Part shown: positions 47,925 through 56,037 of the stretch, in pieces
How positions within the stretch are numbered: the first letter of the stretch is position 1
How the letters are laid out: each line of letters starts with the position of its first letter
Translations under genes and position numbers: made by a program
The notes under the pieces: generated by a model
Told to the model about the DNA's origin: nothing
Databases searched by the model: none
Seen by the model: only the letters and a program-made list of their open reading frames with translations
Assembly: GCF_000763385.1 (NCBI RefSeq)
Contig: NZ_JQFA01000004.1
Coordinates: 1,736,001-1,800,000, forward strand
DNA from: Leptolyngbya sp. KIOST-1
GTDB taxonomy: Bacteria; Cyanobacteriota; Cyanobacteriia; Phormidesmidales; Phormidesmidaceae
DNA length: 64,000 bases
Direction: 5' to 3'

Positions 47925-48089
47925 CAGCAGAAGTCAGTCGACTGTACGGGGACGGTGGTGGCGGCCTGTCTGGTGCGGCTGGGCTACAGCGCTGAGGCGG
48001 CGATCGCCACGGTGCAGAGCGTCCACGCCGGGGCCCTTGGCGTAGTCGCCCAGCGGACCTTTATCCACGACTTTGCGGCCCAGACCTAG
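47925..48089 (+). pseudogene. 3' fragment of a protein-tyrosine-phosphatase-like gene
   Basis: The frame reads VDCTGTVVAACLVRLGYSAE, then AAIATVQSVHAGALGVVAQ and ends IHDFAAQT. This resembles the region after the CX5R loop of dual-specificity phosphatases (GRTGTVAAC..L), but the catalytic Cys/His part is missing. The stop overlaps the convergent EamA stop. A 12-bp match to the right end of MITE family 1 (GTCCTAACGGTT) precedes it at 47904-47915. Confidence 0.6.
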
Positions 48090-48437
48090 GGCGGGGCCTC
48101 CAGGCTCTTGTCGGGCAGGCTGGCCCAGAGGGTGGTGCCCAAAATAATCGCGCCGCCGACCAGGGTGCGGGGGACGGGCACTTCCCCCAGCAGCAGGGCC
48201 GCCAGGGCAATGCCGTAGACCGGCTCCAGGCCGCTGATCACGCTAGCGGTCTGGGCTCGCAGCACCGCCAAACTCTCAATAAATAATGTGTGGGCGACGG
48301 CGGTACACAGCACCCCCAGCACCAGCAGCAGGCCCAGGTCCTGGGGTGTCAGGGCCAGGCTGGCCAGGGGGGTGACCAGCAGCAGGCAGAGGAAGGCAAA
48401 CAGGTCCTGGTAAAAGGCGATCGCCACTGCCCCATAC
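48086..48437 (-). pseudogene. 3' fragment of an EamA/DMT-family transporter gene
   Basis: It reads YGAVAIAFYQDLFAFLCLLL, LGVLCTAVAHTLFIESLAVL and ASVISGLEPVYGIALAALLL. These are the last four helices of an EamA (drug/metabolite) transporter ending in a normal stop. The N-terminal half is absent: the frame meets ISAs1 transposase sequence at about 48437. It is non-functional. Confidence 0.8.
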
Positions 48438-48855
48438 CGCTTTCATCCGCCGCCACTGGTTGCTCGATGGGGTCGAGCACCTCATCAACGCTGAGCGCTG
48501 GGTTGGCTTAAAACGCGTTGGCCTCGTGGAGGCTGAACGCCGTATCCTCGGTCAACCCCCGACCATTGAGCAGCGCTACTATCTCGTTAGTTTTGACGGC
48601 GATGTCCAACGCTTTGCCCAAGGGGTGCGCAGCCACTGGGGTATTGAAAACCAGCTCCACTGGGTGCTCGATGTCGCCTTCCACGAAGATGCCTCTCGAA
48701 TTCGTAAAGACCACGCCCCCGCTAATCTGGCCGTCGTCCGTCACATCGCCCTCAATCTGCTGCGTCAGGACGCTTTTGCCAAAGGGGGTATCAAGGCTAA
48801 ACGCTTGCAAGCAGGATGGGATAATGACTACCTAATTCGGCTACTCTCCTCCTGA
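48438..48855 (+). pseudogene. 3' part of an ISAs1-family transposase
   Basis: It reads RRHWLLDGVEHLINAERW, VGLKRVGLVEAERRI and HWVLDVAFHEDASRIRKDHA, then APANLAVVRHIALNLLRQ and ends at the TGA at 48853-48855 inside the right inverted repeat. The HWVLDV.F.ED..RIR motif with the last catalytic acid is diagnostic of ISAs1 transposases. About 60% of the protein, including the first catalytic residues, is missing. Confidence 0.85.
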
Positions 48856-49043
48856 GTATGCGTTTGCCCTAGGTTACTGGTTATGGATCGGGATTTTGTG
48901 ACTCGGATTTGGTATTATTCAACATCCTCTGACAAGTTTCAATATAAGACTCAGCAAGTTCACATAGGGTCTATCCGCGGATTTCTTTGGTCTTCTTTTG
49001 AGATTGGTGAATCGCCTATGCTTGAAGGGGTTGTAATTCAGGG

Positions 49044-49715
49044 TTGCCGGTGCAGAAACTGCCTCACTATTCTGCCAAGCGAGTGCGGCGAGACCGCAAA
49101 ATGCTTTACGAAGTTGAGGGCCGCTGCTACCCAGGGGTAACGACGGTGCTATCGGCGACCCGGCCCCCGGAAGCGCGGGAAGCGCTGCAGCGTTGGCGGC
49201 AGCGGGTGGGGGTAGAGGCGGCTCAGAAAATTTCCGGTACGGCATCTTCGGCGGGGACAAGGCTGCACAGACAAATTGCGGCCTATCTCAACGATCAGCC
49301 TGTGGAAGTTCCACCTGACCTGACCGGCTATTGGGAGTCTATTCTCCCCTTGCTGGAAGAGGTGGAGGAGGTGCTGCTGGTGGAGGGGGCGGTGTGGCAC
49401 GAGGCCGGGTTTGTTGGGTTTCCCGATGCGCTGGTGGTGGTGCAGGGGGAACTGCACCTGTGCGATTGGAAAACGGCACTGCGCCCCAAGCAGCCCCAGT
49501 GGCTGGGGGACTATGGTTTGCAAATTGCGGCCTACCAGCGAGCGGCTACGGAAGTCTATGCCGACTTTGGGCTGGAGGTGCGAAAGGGGCTGATTGCGAT
49601 CGCCCTGGCGGATCAACCGGCGCAGCGGTTTGCCCTTTCCCTGGCCGAGATGGAGGAGCACTGGCGGGGGTTTGAGCGGCGGCTGCAGGAATTTCAGCGG
49701 CGTAGGGGTAGATGA
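49044..49715 (+). CDS. PD-(D/E)XK nuclease-superfamily protein
   Basis: The product is up to 223 residues from a TTG at 49044; a GTG at 49050 or ATG at 49101 (MLYEVEGRCYPGVTTVL) are alternatives. The central segment FVGFPDALVVVQGELHLCDW with K in WKTA matches the D...(D/E)XK metal-binding core, and GTRLHRQIAAYL and YGLQIAAYQRAATEVYADFG match flanking motifs of RecB/exonuclease-like members. It is probably a DNA nuclease or a remodelled relative; the substrate is unknown. It starts 172 bp after the ISAs1-derived element and is convergent with the BenE gene. Confidence 0.75.
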   Translation: MPVQKLPHYSAKRVRRDRKMLYEVEGRCYPGVTTVLSATRPPEAREALQRWRQRVGVEAAQKISGTASSAGTRLHRQIAAYLNDQPVEVPPDLTGYWESILPLLEEVEEVLLVEGAVWHEAGFVGFPDALVVVQGELHLCDWKTALRPKQPQWLGDYGLQIAAYQRAATEVYADFGLEVRKGLIAIALADQPAQRFALSLAEMEEHWRGFERRLQEFQRRRGR

Positions 49716-49741
49716 GTGGGAGGGGGGATGGGTGGATGAGG

Positions 49742-50965
49742 CTAGGGGGTGAGGGCTTTGGGTTGAAGCACCAGCAGCGCTAGGGATCCGGCAATCAGGC
49801 CCCAAAAGGCGGAGCCGATGCCGAGGAGGGTGACCCCGGAGGCGGTGACCAGGAAGGTGATCAGGGCGGGTTCGCGATCGCGATCGTCGCGCAGGGCGGT
49901 AAATAGGCCGTTGCCAATGGTGCCCAGCAGGGCCAGTCCGGCGATCGCCACCACCAGCTCTGGGGGAAACGCGGCAAAGACCGCAGCGATGGTGGCCCCA
50001 AACAGCCCCAGCAGCAGGTAGAACCCTCCGGCGGCGATCGCGGCTATGTAGCGTTTGCCTGGGTCTGGGTGAGCTTCGCGCCCCATGCAAATGGCGGCGG
50101 TGATGGCCGCCAAATTGATCGCAAAGCCGCCAAAGGGAGCCAGTAAAACGGTGGCGATCCCGGTCCAACCAATAACCGGGGAAATGGGTACTGAAGTATA
50201 GCCAGAGGCCCGCAAAACCGCGACCCCCGGCACATTTTGGGAGGCCATGGTGACCACGAACAGCGGCAGCGCCACCCCTACCAACGCCCTCAGCGAGAAC
50301 TGGGGAATGGTCAGGATGGGCTGGGCCAGCTGCAGGCTGACGGTATCGAGCTGGATCTGGCGCTGCAGGGCGGCGATCGCAATGCCAACGGCTAGGGCGG
50401 CCACAACGGCATAGCGGGGTTGCCCACGGCGCATGGATAAGTAGAGGCAAAACATGGCAAAGGTCATGGCAAACTGAGTTTGCATGGCGGTAAACACCTC
50501 CAGCCCAAAGCGCAGCAGTACCCCGGCCAGCATCGCCGCCGCGATCGATAGGGGAATGCGAGTCATCAGGCGCTCAAACCAGCCGCTAAACCCCACCAGG
50601 GTAATCAGCAAGCCCGACACCAAAAAGGCCCCGATCGCCTCAGTCATGGGCACTCCCGCGGCTGAGGTAATCAGCATGGCGGCACCGGGGGTGGACCAGG
50701 CGGTCACCACCGGGGCGCGGTAGTGCAGCGACAGCCCGATGCAGGTGAGCGCCATCCCCAGTCCCAGGGCCCACATCCAGGAGGCGATCTCGGCAGGAGT
50801 AGCATTCAACGCCTGGGCGGCCTGAAACACAATCACGGCTGAACTGGTGAACCCCACCAGCACCGTGACAAACCCGGCGACGATGGCCGAAAGCGAAAAA
50901 TCGTTTAGTAATGCCCTGAGTGATGCCCTGGTGGTCATGGTGCTGGAGAGAAACGCCTGGGCCAA
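49742..50965 (-). CDS. benE: BenE-family benzoate/proton symporter-like transporter
   Basis: The product has 407 residues with about 12 hydrophobic helices and no signal peptide. It contains VTVLVGFTSSAVIVFQAAQA, TAWSTPGAAMLITSAAGVPM, PLFVVTMASQNVPGVAVLRA, PFGGFAINLAAITAAICMG and PDPGKRYIAAIAAGGFYLLL, all matching BenE/YdcO family transporters. The real substrate in a cyanobacterium is unknown. It starts 11 bp after the stop of an AraC-type regulator on the same strand, so the two are probably co-transcribed. Confidence 0.88.
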   Translation of the reverse strand: MAQAFLSSTMTTRASLRALLNDFSLSAIVAGFVTVLVGFTSSAVIVFQAAQALNATPAEIASWMWALGLGMALTCIGLSLHYRAPVVTAWSTPGAAMLITSAAGVPMTEAIGAFLVSGLLITLVGFSGWFERLMTRIPLSIAAAMLAGVLLRFGLEVFTAMQTQFAMTFAMFCLYLSMRRGQPRYAVVAALAVGIAIAALQRQIQLDTVSLQLAQPILTIPQFSLRALVGVALPLFVVTMASQNVPGVAVLRASGYTSVPISPVIGWTGIATVLLAPFGGFAINLAAITAAICMGREAHPDPGKRYIAAIAAGGFYLLLGLFGATIAAVFAAFPPELVVAIAGLALLGTIGNGLFTALRDDRDREPALITFLVTASGVTLLGIGSAFWGLIAGSLALLVLQPKALTP

Positions 50966-50976
50966 GGCTACCGCTT

Positions 50977-51834
50977 TCAGCAGGGCCGATCTTGGACAAA
51001 ATTGCGCCGGTACTGACCAGGGGTAACGCCAAAGGCCTGCTTAAAGGCGCGGGTGAGGTGGCTCTGGTCGTAAAAGCCGTGGGCGATCGCAAGGTCGGCG
51101 ATGGGCTGGTCGGTGTGCAGCGATCGCTTGGCCTGCACCAGCTGCCAGTGGCGCTGATAGCTGTGGGGCGGCAACCCCACCTGCCGCCGAAAGCTGCGGA
51201 TTAAATGAAACGGGCTGAGCCCTACCAGCTGGGCCAGGGTGTCGATGGAAATATCATCGGCGTAGTGGGTTTGCAGGTAGTTCTGCACCTGAACCAGAGC
51301 GCTGGTTTTGGGCCTGGGCTGCTGCCACTGGCGCTGGCGATCGGCGTAGCGATCGATCAGGTGGGCGACCAGCTCCAGCAGCAGGGAGTCCTGGTGGAGC
51401 TGGGCTGTAGGGTAGCTGAGGGCGGCAAATAAGCGGCTAAAGAGAGTTTGGCCGATGGGGTTGGGCTGGGGGGTAGGGGCGATCGCAAAGTAGGGCAGAT
51501 CTGCCTTTGGCCACTCCATCTGGACCAAGATCTGCTGCATTTTGGGCACAGTGATGTAGAGGTTGCGAAAGCCCCAGCCATCGTCGCCCTGCACCTGCCC
51601 GGTGTGCACTTCGCCGGGATGGATCAGGTTAAAGTGGCCTGGAATGGCGCAGTGGTTGCCGCCCCGATAGAAAAAGCCGCCGAAACCACCGTGATTGAAG
51701 CCAATGGTATAGGCCTCGTGCATGTGTTTGGCAAAGCTGTGGCGATAAAGCTGGGCACTGAATAGCTCAATGCCGGCCACCTGTGGCTGCCACAGCGACG
51801 CAAATTCGGCTTTTTTCTGGACTTGATGCGACAC
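50977..51834 (-). CDS. AraC-family transcriptional regulator
   Basis: The product has 285 residues. The N-terminal cupin-like sensing domain (SFAKHMHEAYTIGFNHGGFG, HCAIPGHFNLIHPGEVHTGQ) is followed by two HTH motifs. The first is in DISIDTLAQLVGLSPFHLIR, and the second ends DLAIAHGFYDQSHLTRAFKQ, FGVTPGQYRRNF. This is the AraC/XylS layout. It lies directly upstream of the BenE transporter gene (11-bp gap) and probably controls it in response to an aromatic or similar ligand. That link is inferred from position. Confidence 0.92.
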   Translation of the reverse strand: MSHQVQKKAEFASLWQPQVAGIELFSAQLYRHSFAKHMHEAYTIGFNHGGFGGFFYRGGNHCAIPGHFNLIHPGEVHTGQVQGDDGWGFRNLYITVPKMQQILVQMEWPKADLPYFAIAPTPQPNPIGQTLFSRLFAALSYPTAQLHQDSLLLELVAHLIDRYADRQRQWQQPRPKTSALVQVQNYLQTHYADDISIDTLAQLVGLSPFHLIRSFRRQVGLPPHSYQRHWQLVQAKRSLHTDQPIADLAIAHGFYDQSHLTRAFKQAFGVTPGQYRRNFVQDRPC

Positions 51835-52475
51835 GACATACCTTTTTAGGAAAACCCGACGGCGATGAAGCCGTGCAAACGCCTAACTAAACGCGCTCAG
51901 TCAATGGCCTCATTTCTAGACTCTCCAATGTCATCACTAGTCTTCTTCTCGGAGTCCTAGGTCCAACTCTTAGACAAGGCAAATTAAAGCCTCCTTCAAA
52001 CAATTCCAAGGAGAAGCTAACTGTCATTAGCCTATACCACCCATGGCAGCCCTTGTCTCAGCATGGGACCAAGCGATACTAGAGAGAGTATTACTTGAAA
52101 ACCGATGAGTCTCGCGGCAAGACGTCATGATGGAGCGTGCAAGAATCTAGTTCGTTTTGAGCCATCTGAATGCAGCCTTTAAGGGCACCAGGGCGGCAGG
52201 GGGCTAAATCCTTGGCCGACAAGATTGGTGTGTTGCTCCGTGGTGCTTTCGGTACCCTTGGGTGGGGGCTGACGAGTTAGTGATTTAGCTTCAACTGTGG
52301 GACGTTTTGCGAGCCGGGGGACACCCTCAAGAGGGCGAAAGTTTAGTCCAAAATTAGTCCACAAAAATAATGACCCGCCCAAAACTCCCTATACACAATA
52401 AATTCAGGGTTTTGATAATTTGCGTGATACGCAACTATTCAAGGCCCTGAGAGCTGCTGTGGGATTGTGGTTTCT
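51835..52475. other. 640-bp intergenic region
   Basis: No gene was recognised. Short open frames here have no protein-like composition. It probably contains the AraC promoter near its left end. Confidence 0.4.
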
Positions 52476-52692
52476 ACCATATTTTGTCCGAAATGGACAT
52501 CTTATGCTTTACAGGACTGGGCTGGCGGCATCCAAGGACGTAGCCTCGACGTTTCAGCCGTTTCAGGGCCGTACTATTGGACAAAATATGGTTAAACCCG
52601 GCCGATCCTATTTTGCTGGCACTACCAATCCATGGGGATTCCGGCTTTCCGGTCAGACAAAATGTGGTTTCAACGCCGGACAAAATATGGTT
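52476..52692. repeat. Cluster of GGACAAAATATGGTT repeats, one inverted
   Basis: ACCATATTTTGTCC at 52476-52489 faces GGACAAAATATGGTT at 52579-52593 and 52678-52692, plus GACAAAATGTGGTT at 52656-52669. The last two are spaced 22 bp. The arrangement resembles repeated transposase-binding sites at a mobile-element end, or a small MITE. There is no coding capacity. Confidence 0.65.
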
Positions 52693-52844
52693 GAAGTCAC
52701 AGGATTTGTTTGGCGAAAACAAAAACTACCCCAGGGCCAAGCGCGCTTGGTTGAGGTGCAGCCCCAGCAGCTCATAGGCTTCCCAAACAATGCCCGCCGC
52801 AGGCTGGCCGCTAGATCCGGCTCTTGTCCTATCTGCTGTTAACC

Positions 52845-53897
52845 TCACCGCGCCGTTGGTACCAAAAATTCTTCAATAGGAATAACCCTCACTCGGAGGT
52901 CGACGGGACGGTTGAGTCGCTCTTCCATGAGCGCCTGCGATCGCCGCACATCCGCCGCCGTAATCGCATTGGGCGGCCCGACAAACTCCAGATTGACCGT
53001 CAGCGTATCGTTCTCCTGCCGAAGATCAACACTCTGAATGGCCGCCTGCTGTGACAGCGGCAAATCGTTACGAACCAGGCGGAGCACCTGCTCACGGGCA
53101 TTGGACTGCACCAACAATCGATTCAGCGAAAAGGCCAGGGGCATACCCACCGCTACCATCATCAACCCCGACAGCAAAATTCCTCCCTGGGCGCGCTCCA
53201 GGGTGCCATAGCGCTGCCACAAAAACACCAAAATACCGCTAAAAATAATCCCCGTTAGGTTAGTGACAAACAGCAGCGTAGCCCCCAAAAAGACTGACTG
53301 GTTGAGCTGCGCCAGGCCAATCCCGATCACGGTTAAGGGCGGCACCAGGGCCACCGCGATCGCCACCCCCGGAAAGGCATCGGCCACATGCTTGCGCGAC
53401 TTGGCAAAGGCTCCCGCTGCCCCCGCCGCGATCGCCACCAGCAGGTCAATTAGCGTGGGCTGGGTCCGCAGCAAAATCTCGTCATTGAGGGTTTGTAATC
53501 CCAGGAGGGCGGAAATCACCACCGCGCTCAGCATCGTCGCCGCCGTACCCCACAGCAGCGTCAGCCCAGCCCGCTTCATCAGACGACGGTTCGACACCGC
53601 GATCGCATAGGCAATCCCAATAATCGGCCCCATCAGCGGCGCGATGATCATCGCCCCAATCACCGTCGCAGTGCTGCCCGCCAGCAGTCCCAGGGTCGAA
53701 ATCACCCCCGACAGCGTCAGCATGACAAAAAAGCTGAGCGACGGCACCGATTCACGCCACAGCAAACGATTGACTCCAGCCATCGACATGGGTTTGCTGG
53801 CCAGCCATTGCCAATCGCCGCTGTTGCTCAACCACAGCTTGCGCTTCTGGCGACGCAAGCGAGCCATTATTTTTAGATATTGATATCGCGGAGTCAT
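52845..53897 (-). CDS. DUF389 membrane protein
   Basis: The product has 350 residues. Several hydrophobic helices (FFVMLTLSGVISTLGLLAGS, VIGAMIIAPLMGPIIGIAYA, FPGVAIAVALVPPLTVIGIG, LGATLLFVTNLTGIIFSGIL) carry the signature IIAPLMGPI and VALVPPL motifs of DUF389 (TIGR00341-like) proteins. The C-terminal ~100 residues are soluble and alpha-beta (TVNLEFVGPPNAITAADVRR). It is a predicted inner-membrane protein of unknown function. It is monocistronic on the minus strand. Confidence 0.85.
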   Translation of the reverse strand: MTPRYQYLKIMARLRRQKRKLWLSNSGDWQWLASKPMSMAGVNRLLWRESVPSLSFFVMLTLSGVISTLGLLAGSTATVIGAMIIAPLMGPIIGIAYAIAVSNRRLMKRAGLTLLWGTAATMLSAVVISALLGLQTLNDEILLRTQPTLIDLLVAIAAGAAGAFAKSRKHVADAFPGVAIAVALVPPLTVIGIGLAQLNQSVFLGATLLFVTNLTGIIFSGILVFLWQRYGTLERAQGGILLSGLMMVAVGMPLAFSLNRLLVQSNAREQVLRLVRNDLPLSQQAAIQSVDLRQENDTLTVNLEFVGPPNAITAADVRRSQALMEERLNRPVDLRVRVIPIEEFLVPTAR

Positions 53898-54237
53898 CGC
53901 TCACCCCAGAGGACAGACGCAGACTCATTCTCCAGCACCCAAGCCGCCTTTGACTGAGTTGGGCCCAAAATCGCGATCGCACCAAACTGGAATTGCAAAA
54001 GCCTCAAACGTCTAAATAAGAGTTATTAAAGTAAGTCCAATACGGCCAAAGCATAGACTCATTTCAAGACTCAAAAGACCCCTTCTTGTGCAGCACGAAG
54101 GCACTAACAGGCGCATCCAGGGTTTGTGATCGCCAAACCAACAACCATCGGATCTGACCCGTCTCAATATAGACTTGCCAATGTCAAAAATAGACCAGAA
54201 AAAAGATCCCCTGGTCTCATCATGAGATAGACTCAAG
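53898..54237. other. 340-bp intergenic region
   Basis: It lies between two minus-strand genes. It is AT-richer than its surroundings and contains several GAGAC/GTCTC-type short repeats (54060-54240). No gene or clear terminator was seen. Confidence 0.4.
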
Positions 54238-55302
54238 CTATAGTCCTGACATCCGAACCCTGTAGGGAATCTCCTCGATCGGCACCGCCTCGCTGTCCCA
54301 ATCGTCGTAGCGCAGCTGCAAGCGCTTCTCCCCGGCATACTCCACCAGCTTGCCGCTGTAGCGTTTAGCTTCGGTGCCCAGGCTCTGAATCCGCACCATA
54401 CCGTTAAACACCGTGGCCCGTGCCAGGTAGATCACCAGGTCATCCCGCGAGGGACGATTGACCGTCGTGCTGGCGGTGAGGTGGCCCAAACCGCGCTCGT
54501 CCAACTCCTGGGCCAGGGCCAGAGCCGTATTGCGAATACCGCGAATCGCCACGATCGCAGCCGCCACCGCCATCGTGATGTCGACCCCCTCATCGGTCAA
54601 AATCCGCTGGCTCGACAAAAACTGAAAGTTGCGCTCACCCAGGTCGCTGCGAATGCGGCGGTGAATCAGGTTTTCGGGCTGAAAGTGGCTCAGCGCCCCC
54701 ACGATCGCCCCACAGGCCGCCCGAGGTTCCCGCCAGGGCGACTCGCGGGTTTTGCCGTAGACCTGCTTGCCATCTTCCTGAATGCGCCCCACGTGGGTTT
54801 TGAGATCGATCGCCACCAGCGAGATCGACTGGGGGTTGCCCTCGTAGACCCGGCGCTTCAGGTTTTCGTCCAGCTCGTGGGCCACCGTCACGTGGGCCAG
54901 GGTCGCCCCATTGTCGGTGCCGCCCCCGGCCGGGAAAAACGCCTCCAGCTTCAGTTCACCAATTTCTGACAGGGTGGCAAACCGGGAGGCCACCACATCG
55001 CGGTAGCGCTTGGTCGCCTCGCCCTGGTGGATGCGATCGCCGCAGTTAGTGTAGGCCAGGGTAGTCACCGCACTCGGCAGACTCATATCGGCCCCACAGG
55101 CCCCCACATCCGTAGGACTGGCCCCGGCAAACTGTAGCTCGTCACGCAGCACCTGTAACCCTTTAATCAGAGCATAGCGATCGCTCACCAGCTCATTGAG
55201 ATAGTTGTGGTACGCGTTGCGCTCCATGCCAAAGCTGGCCGAAAGCTGCCAAAACTGGGCAATCCGCGCCTCGCTGGGAGCGGCATCAAAAGGCAAGGCC
55301 AT
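54238..55302 (-). CDS. Protein of unknown function
   Basis: The product has 354 residues. It is soluble, with no signal peptide or membrane helix. Notable segments are GACGADMSLPSAVTTLAYTN, AFFPAGGGTDNGATLAHVTV, VAHELDENLKRRVYEG, ITMAVAAAIVAIRGIRNTAL and a C-terminal beta-rich part (LQLRYDDWDSEAVPIEEIPY) that could be an SH3-like barrel. I do not recognise a family. Codon use is like the neighbours and the frame is long and clean, so it is a real gene. A degenerate ribosome binding site precedes the ATG (CGGAGGGATTAAATA). Confidence 0.8.
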   Translation of the reverse strand: MALPFDAAPSEARIAQFWQLSASFGMERNAYHNYLNELVSDRYALIKGLQVLRDELQFAGASPTDVGACGADMSLPSAVTTLAYTNCGDRIHQGEATKRYRDVVASRFATLSEIGELKLEAFFPAGGGTDNGATLAHVTVAHELDENLKRRVYEGNPQSISLVAIDLKTHVGRIQEDGKQVYGKTRESPWREPRAACGAIVGALSHFQPENLIHRRIRSDLGERNFQFLSSQRILTDEGVDITMAVAAAIVAIRGIRNTALALAQELDERGLGHLTASTTVNRPSRDDLVIYLARATVFNGMVRIQSLGTEAKRYSGKLVEYAGEKRLQLRYDDWDSEAVPIEEIPYRVRMSGL

Positions 55303-55336
55303 AGATATTTAATCCCTCCGGGAAAGAGATGCCTTA

Positions 55337-55459
55337 GGGCGTGTCATCAATTCCAGCCCAAACCCGTGGGGTCAGAGCGTTGCCCCGCCTTCCCCAAACA
55401 AAACTAGGGGCTGCAACCCTTGACTCTTGGGTTATCAGAGGCCAATTGATGACAGCCCC
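55337..55459. repeat. MITE of family 2, intact copy
   Basis: The element is 123 bp with ends GGGCGTGTCATCAATT and AATTGATGACAGCCCC. The left side is preceded by TA; the right is followed by TG. Its interior shares GGGGCTGCAACCC with the copies at 36489 and 58474. It lies 34 bp upstream of the unknown gene start. Confidence 0.75.
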
Positions 55460-55680
55460 TGGGGCCTGTCACAGGCTACTAGCGTAATCCAACCTCACGG
55501 CGATGAGATATGAAGTTGGCCGCCACCTTACAAATACCCTCTCTGCAAGCTATCGGCCACCACAGCAGGGAGTTTACGACTTACTTTGAGCTAAAACAGA
55601 TAGAACCTACCCTCCAGGCTCCTGCTATGCCCAATGCTTCCATCTCTTTCTGACTCACGTCTCCAGACCTTCACGTTCAA

Positions 55681-55785
55681 CTCGAGCCAGAACTACCCCA
55701 CCGGGCTGACGGAGTGATCATCGGCGGGGGAATCACAGGCGTCAGTACGGCCTACTGGTTGAGTCAACTGCCACCGTGGCAATGA
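55681..55785 (+). pseudogene. Remnant of an FAD-dependent oxidoreductase gene
   Basis: The frame reads LPHRADGVIIGGGITGVSTA, then YWLSQLPPWQ and a stop. GGGITGVSTAYWL is the dinucleotide-binding motif at the N-terminus of DAO-type flavoproteins. Only about 35 codons remain, so it is a relic. It sits in the 735-bp gap before the permease gene, which also holds a MITE. Confidence 0.65.
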
Positions 55786-56037
55786 ACGTGATCAAGACCA
55801 TCAGTAGGTCAGCAACGACTGCCGGTTCTGTGCCACTACCCATGCCCCTCGCGTTGGTTAGTTTGTGATGGAGCGTTCTAGGCCTTCAAGGGTAGAGCCT
55901 AGAATTTGCTGTCAACAAAATTCGACCACCTGCCAAGAAGAAATATTAGCCGATGCTGTCACAGCCCACCCTTACGGTGATGTGTAATTCAGCAGGATAG
56001 GCCTAAGGTAGTACGGTCCCATCAGAGATTTTGCACC

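Larger units (their letters stand above)
47454..48871. mobile_element. ISAs1-derived cassette carrying fragments of acr3, a phosphatase gene and an EamA gene
   Basis: The element is 1,418 bp. Ends TAGGGCAAACGCATACTC and GAGTATGCGTTTGCCCTA are perfect 18-bp inverted repeats. Flanking 10-bp direct repeats GGTTACTGGT (47444-47453, 48872-48881) are perfect. Inside the left end are the first 17 codons of an ISAs1-type transposase (plus), and inside the right end its last ~140 codons. The middle is replaced by about 870 bp: 5' part of acr3 (minus), 3' part of a tyrosine-phosphatase-like gene (plus) and 3' part of an EamA transporter gene (minus). There is no functional transposase. The architecture parallels the element at 5899. 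Confidence 0.87.

Noticed and set aside
52420..52842. 140-codon plus-strand open frame
   Set aside because: It spans the GGACAAAATATGGTT repeat cluster, has no ribosome binding site and an unlikely protein composition.
55455..55480. Second inverted repeat GCCTGTCACAGGC beside the MITE
   Set aside because: Short palindrome only, without a partner element; could be chance.
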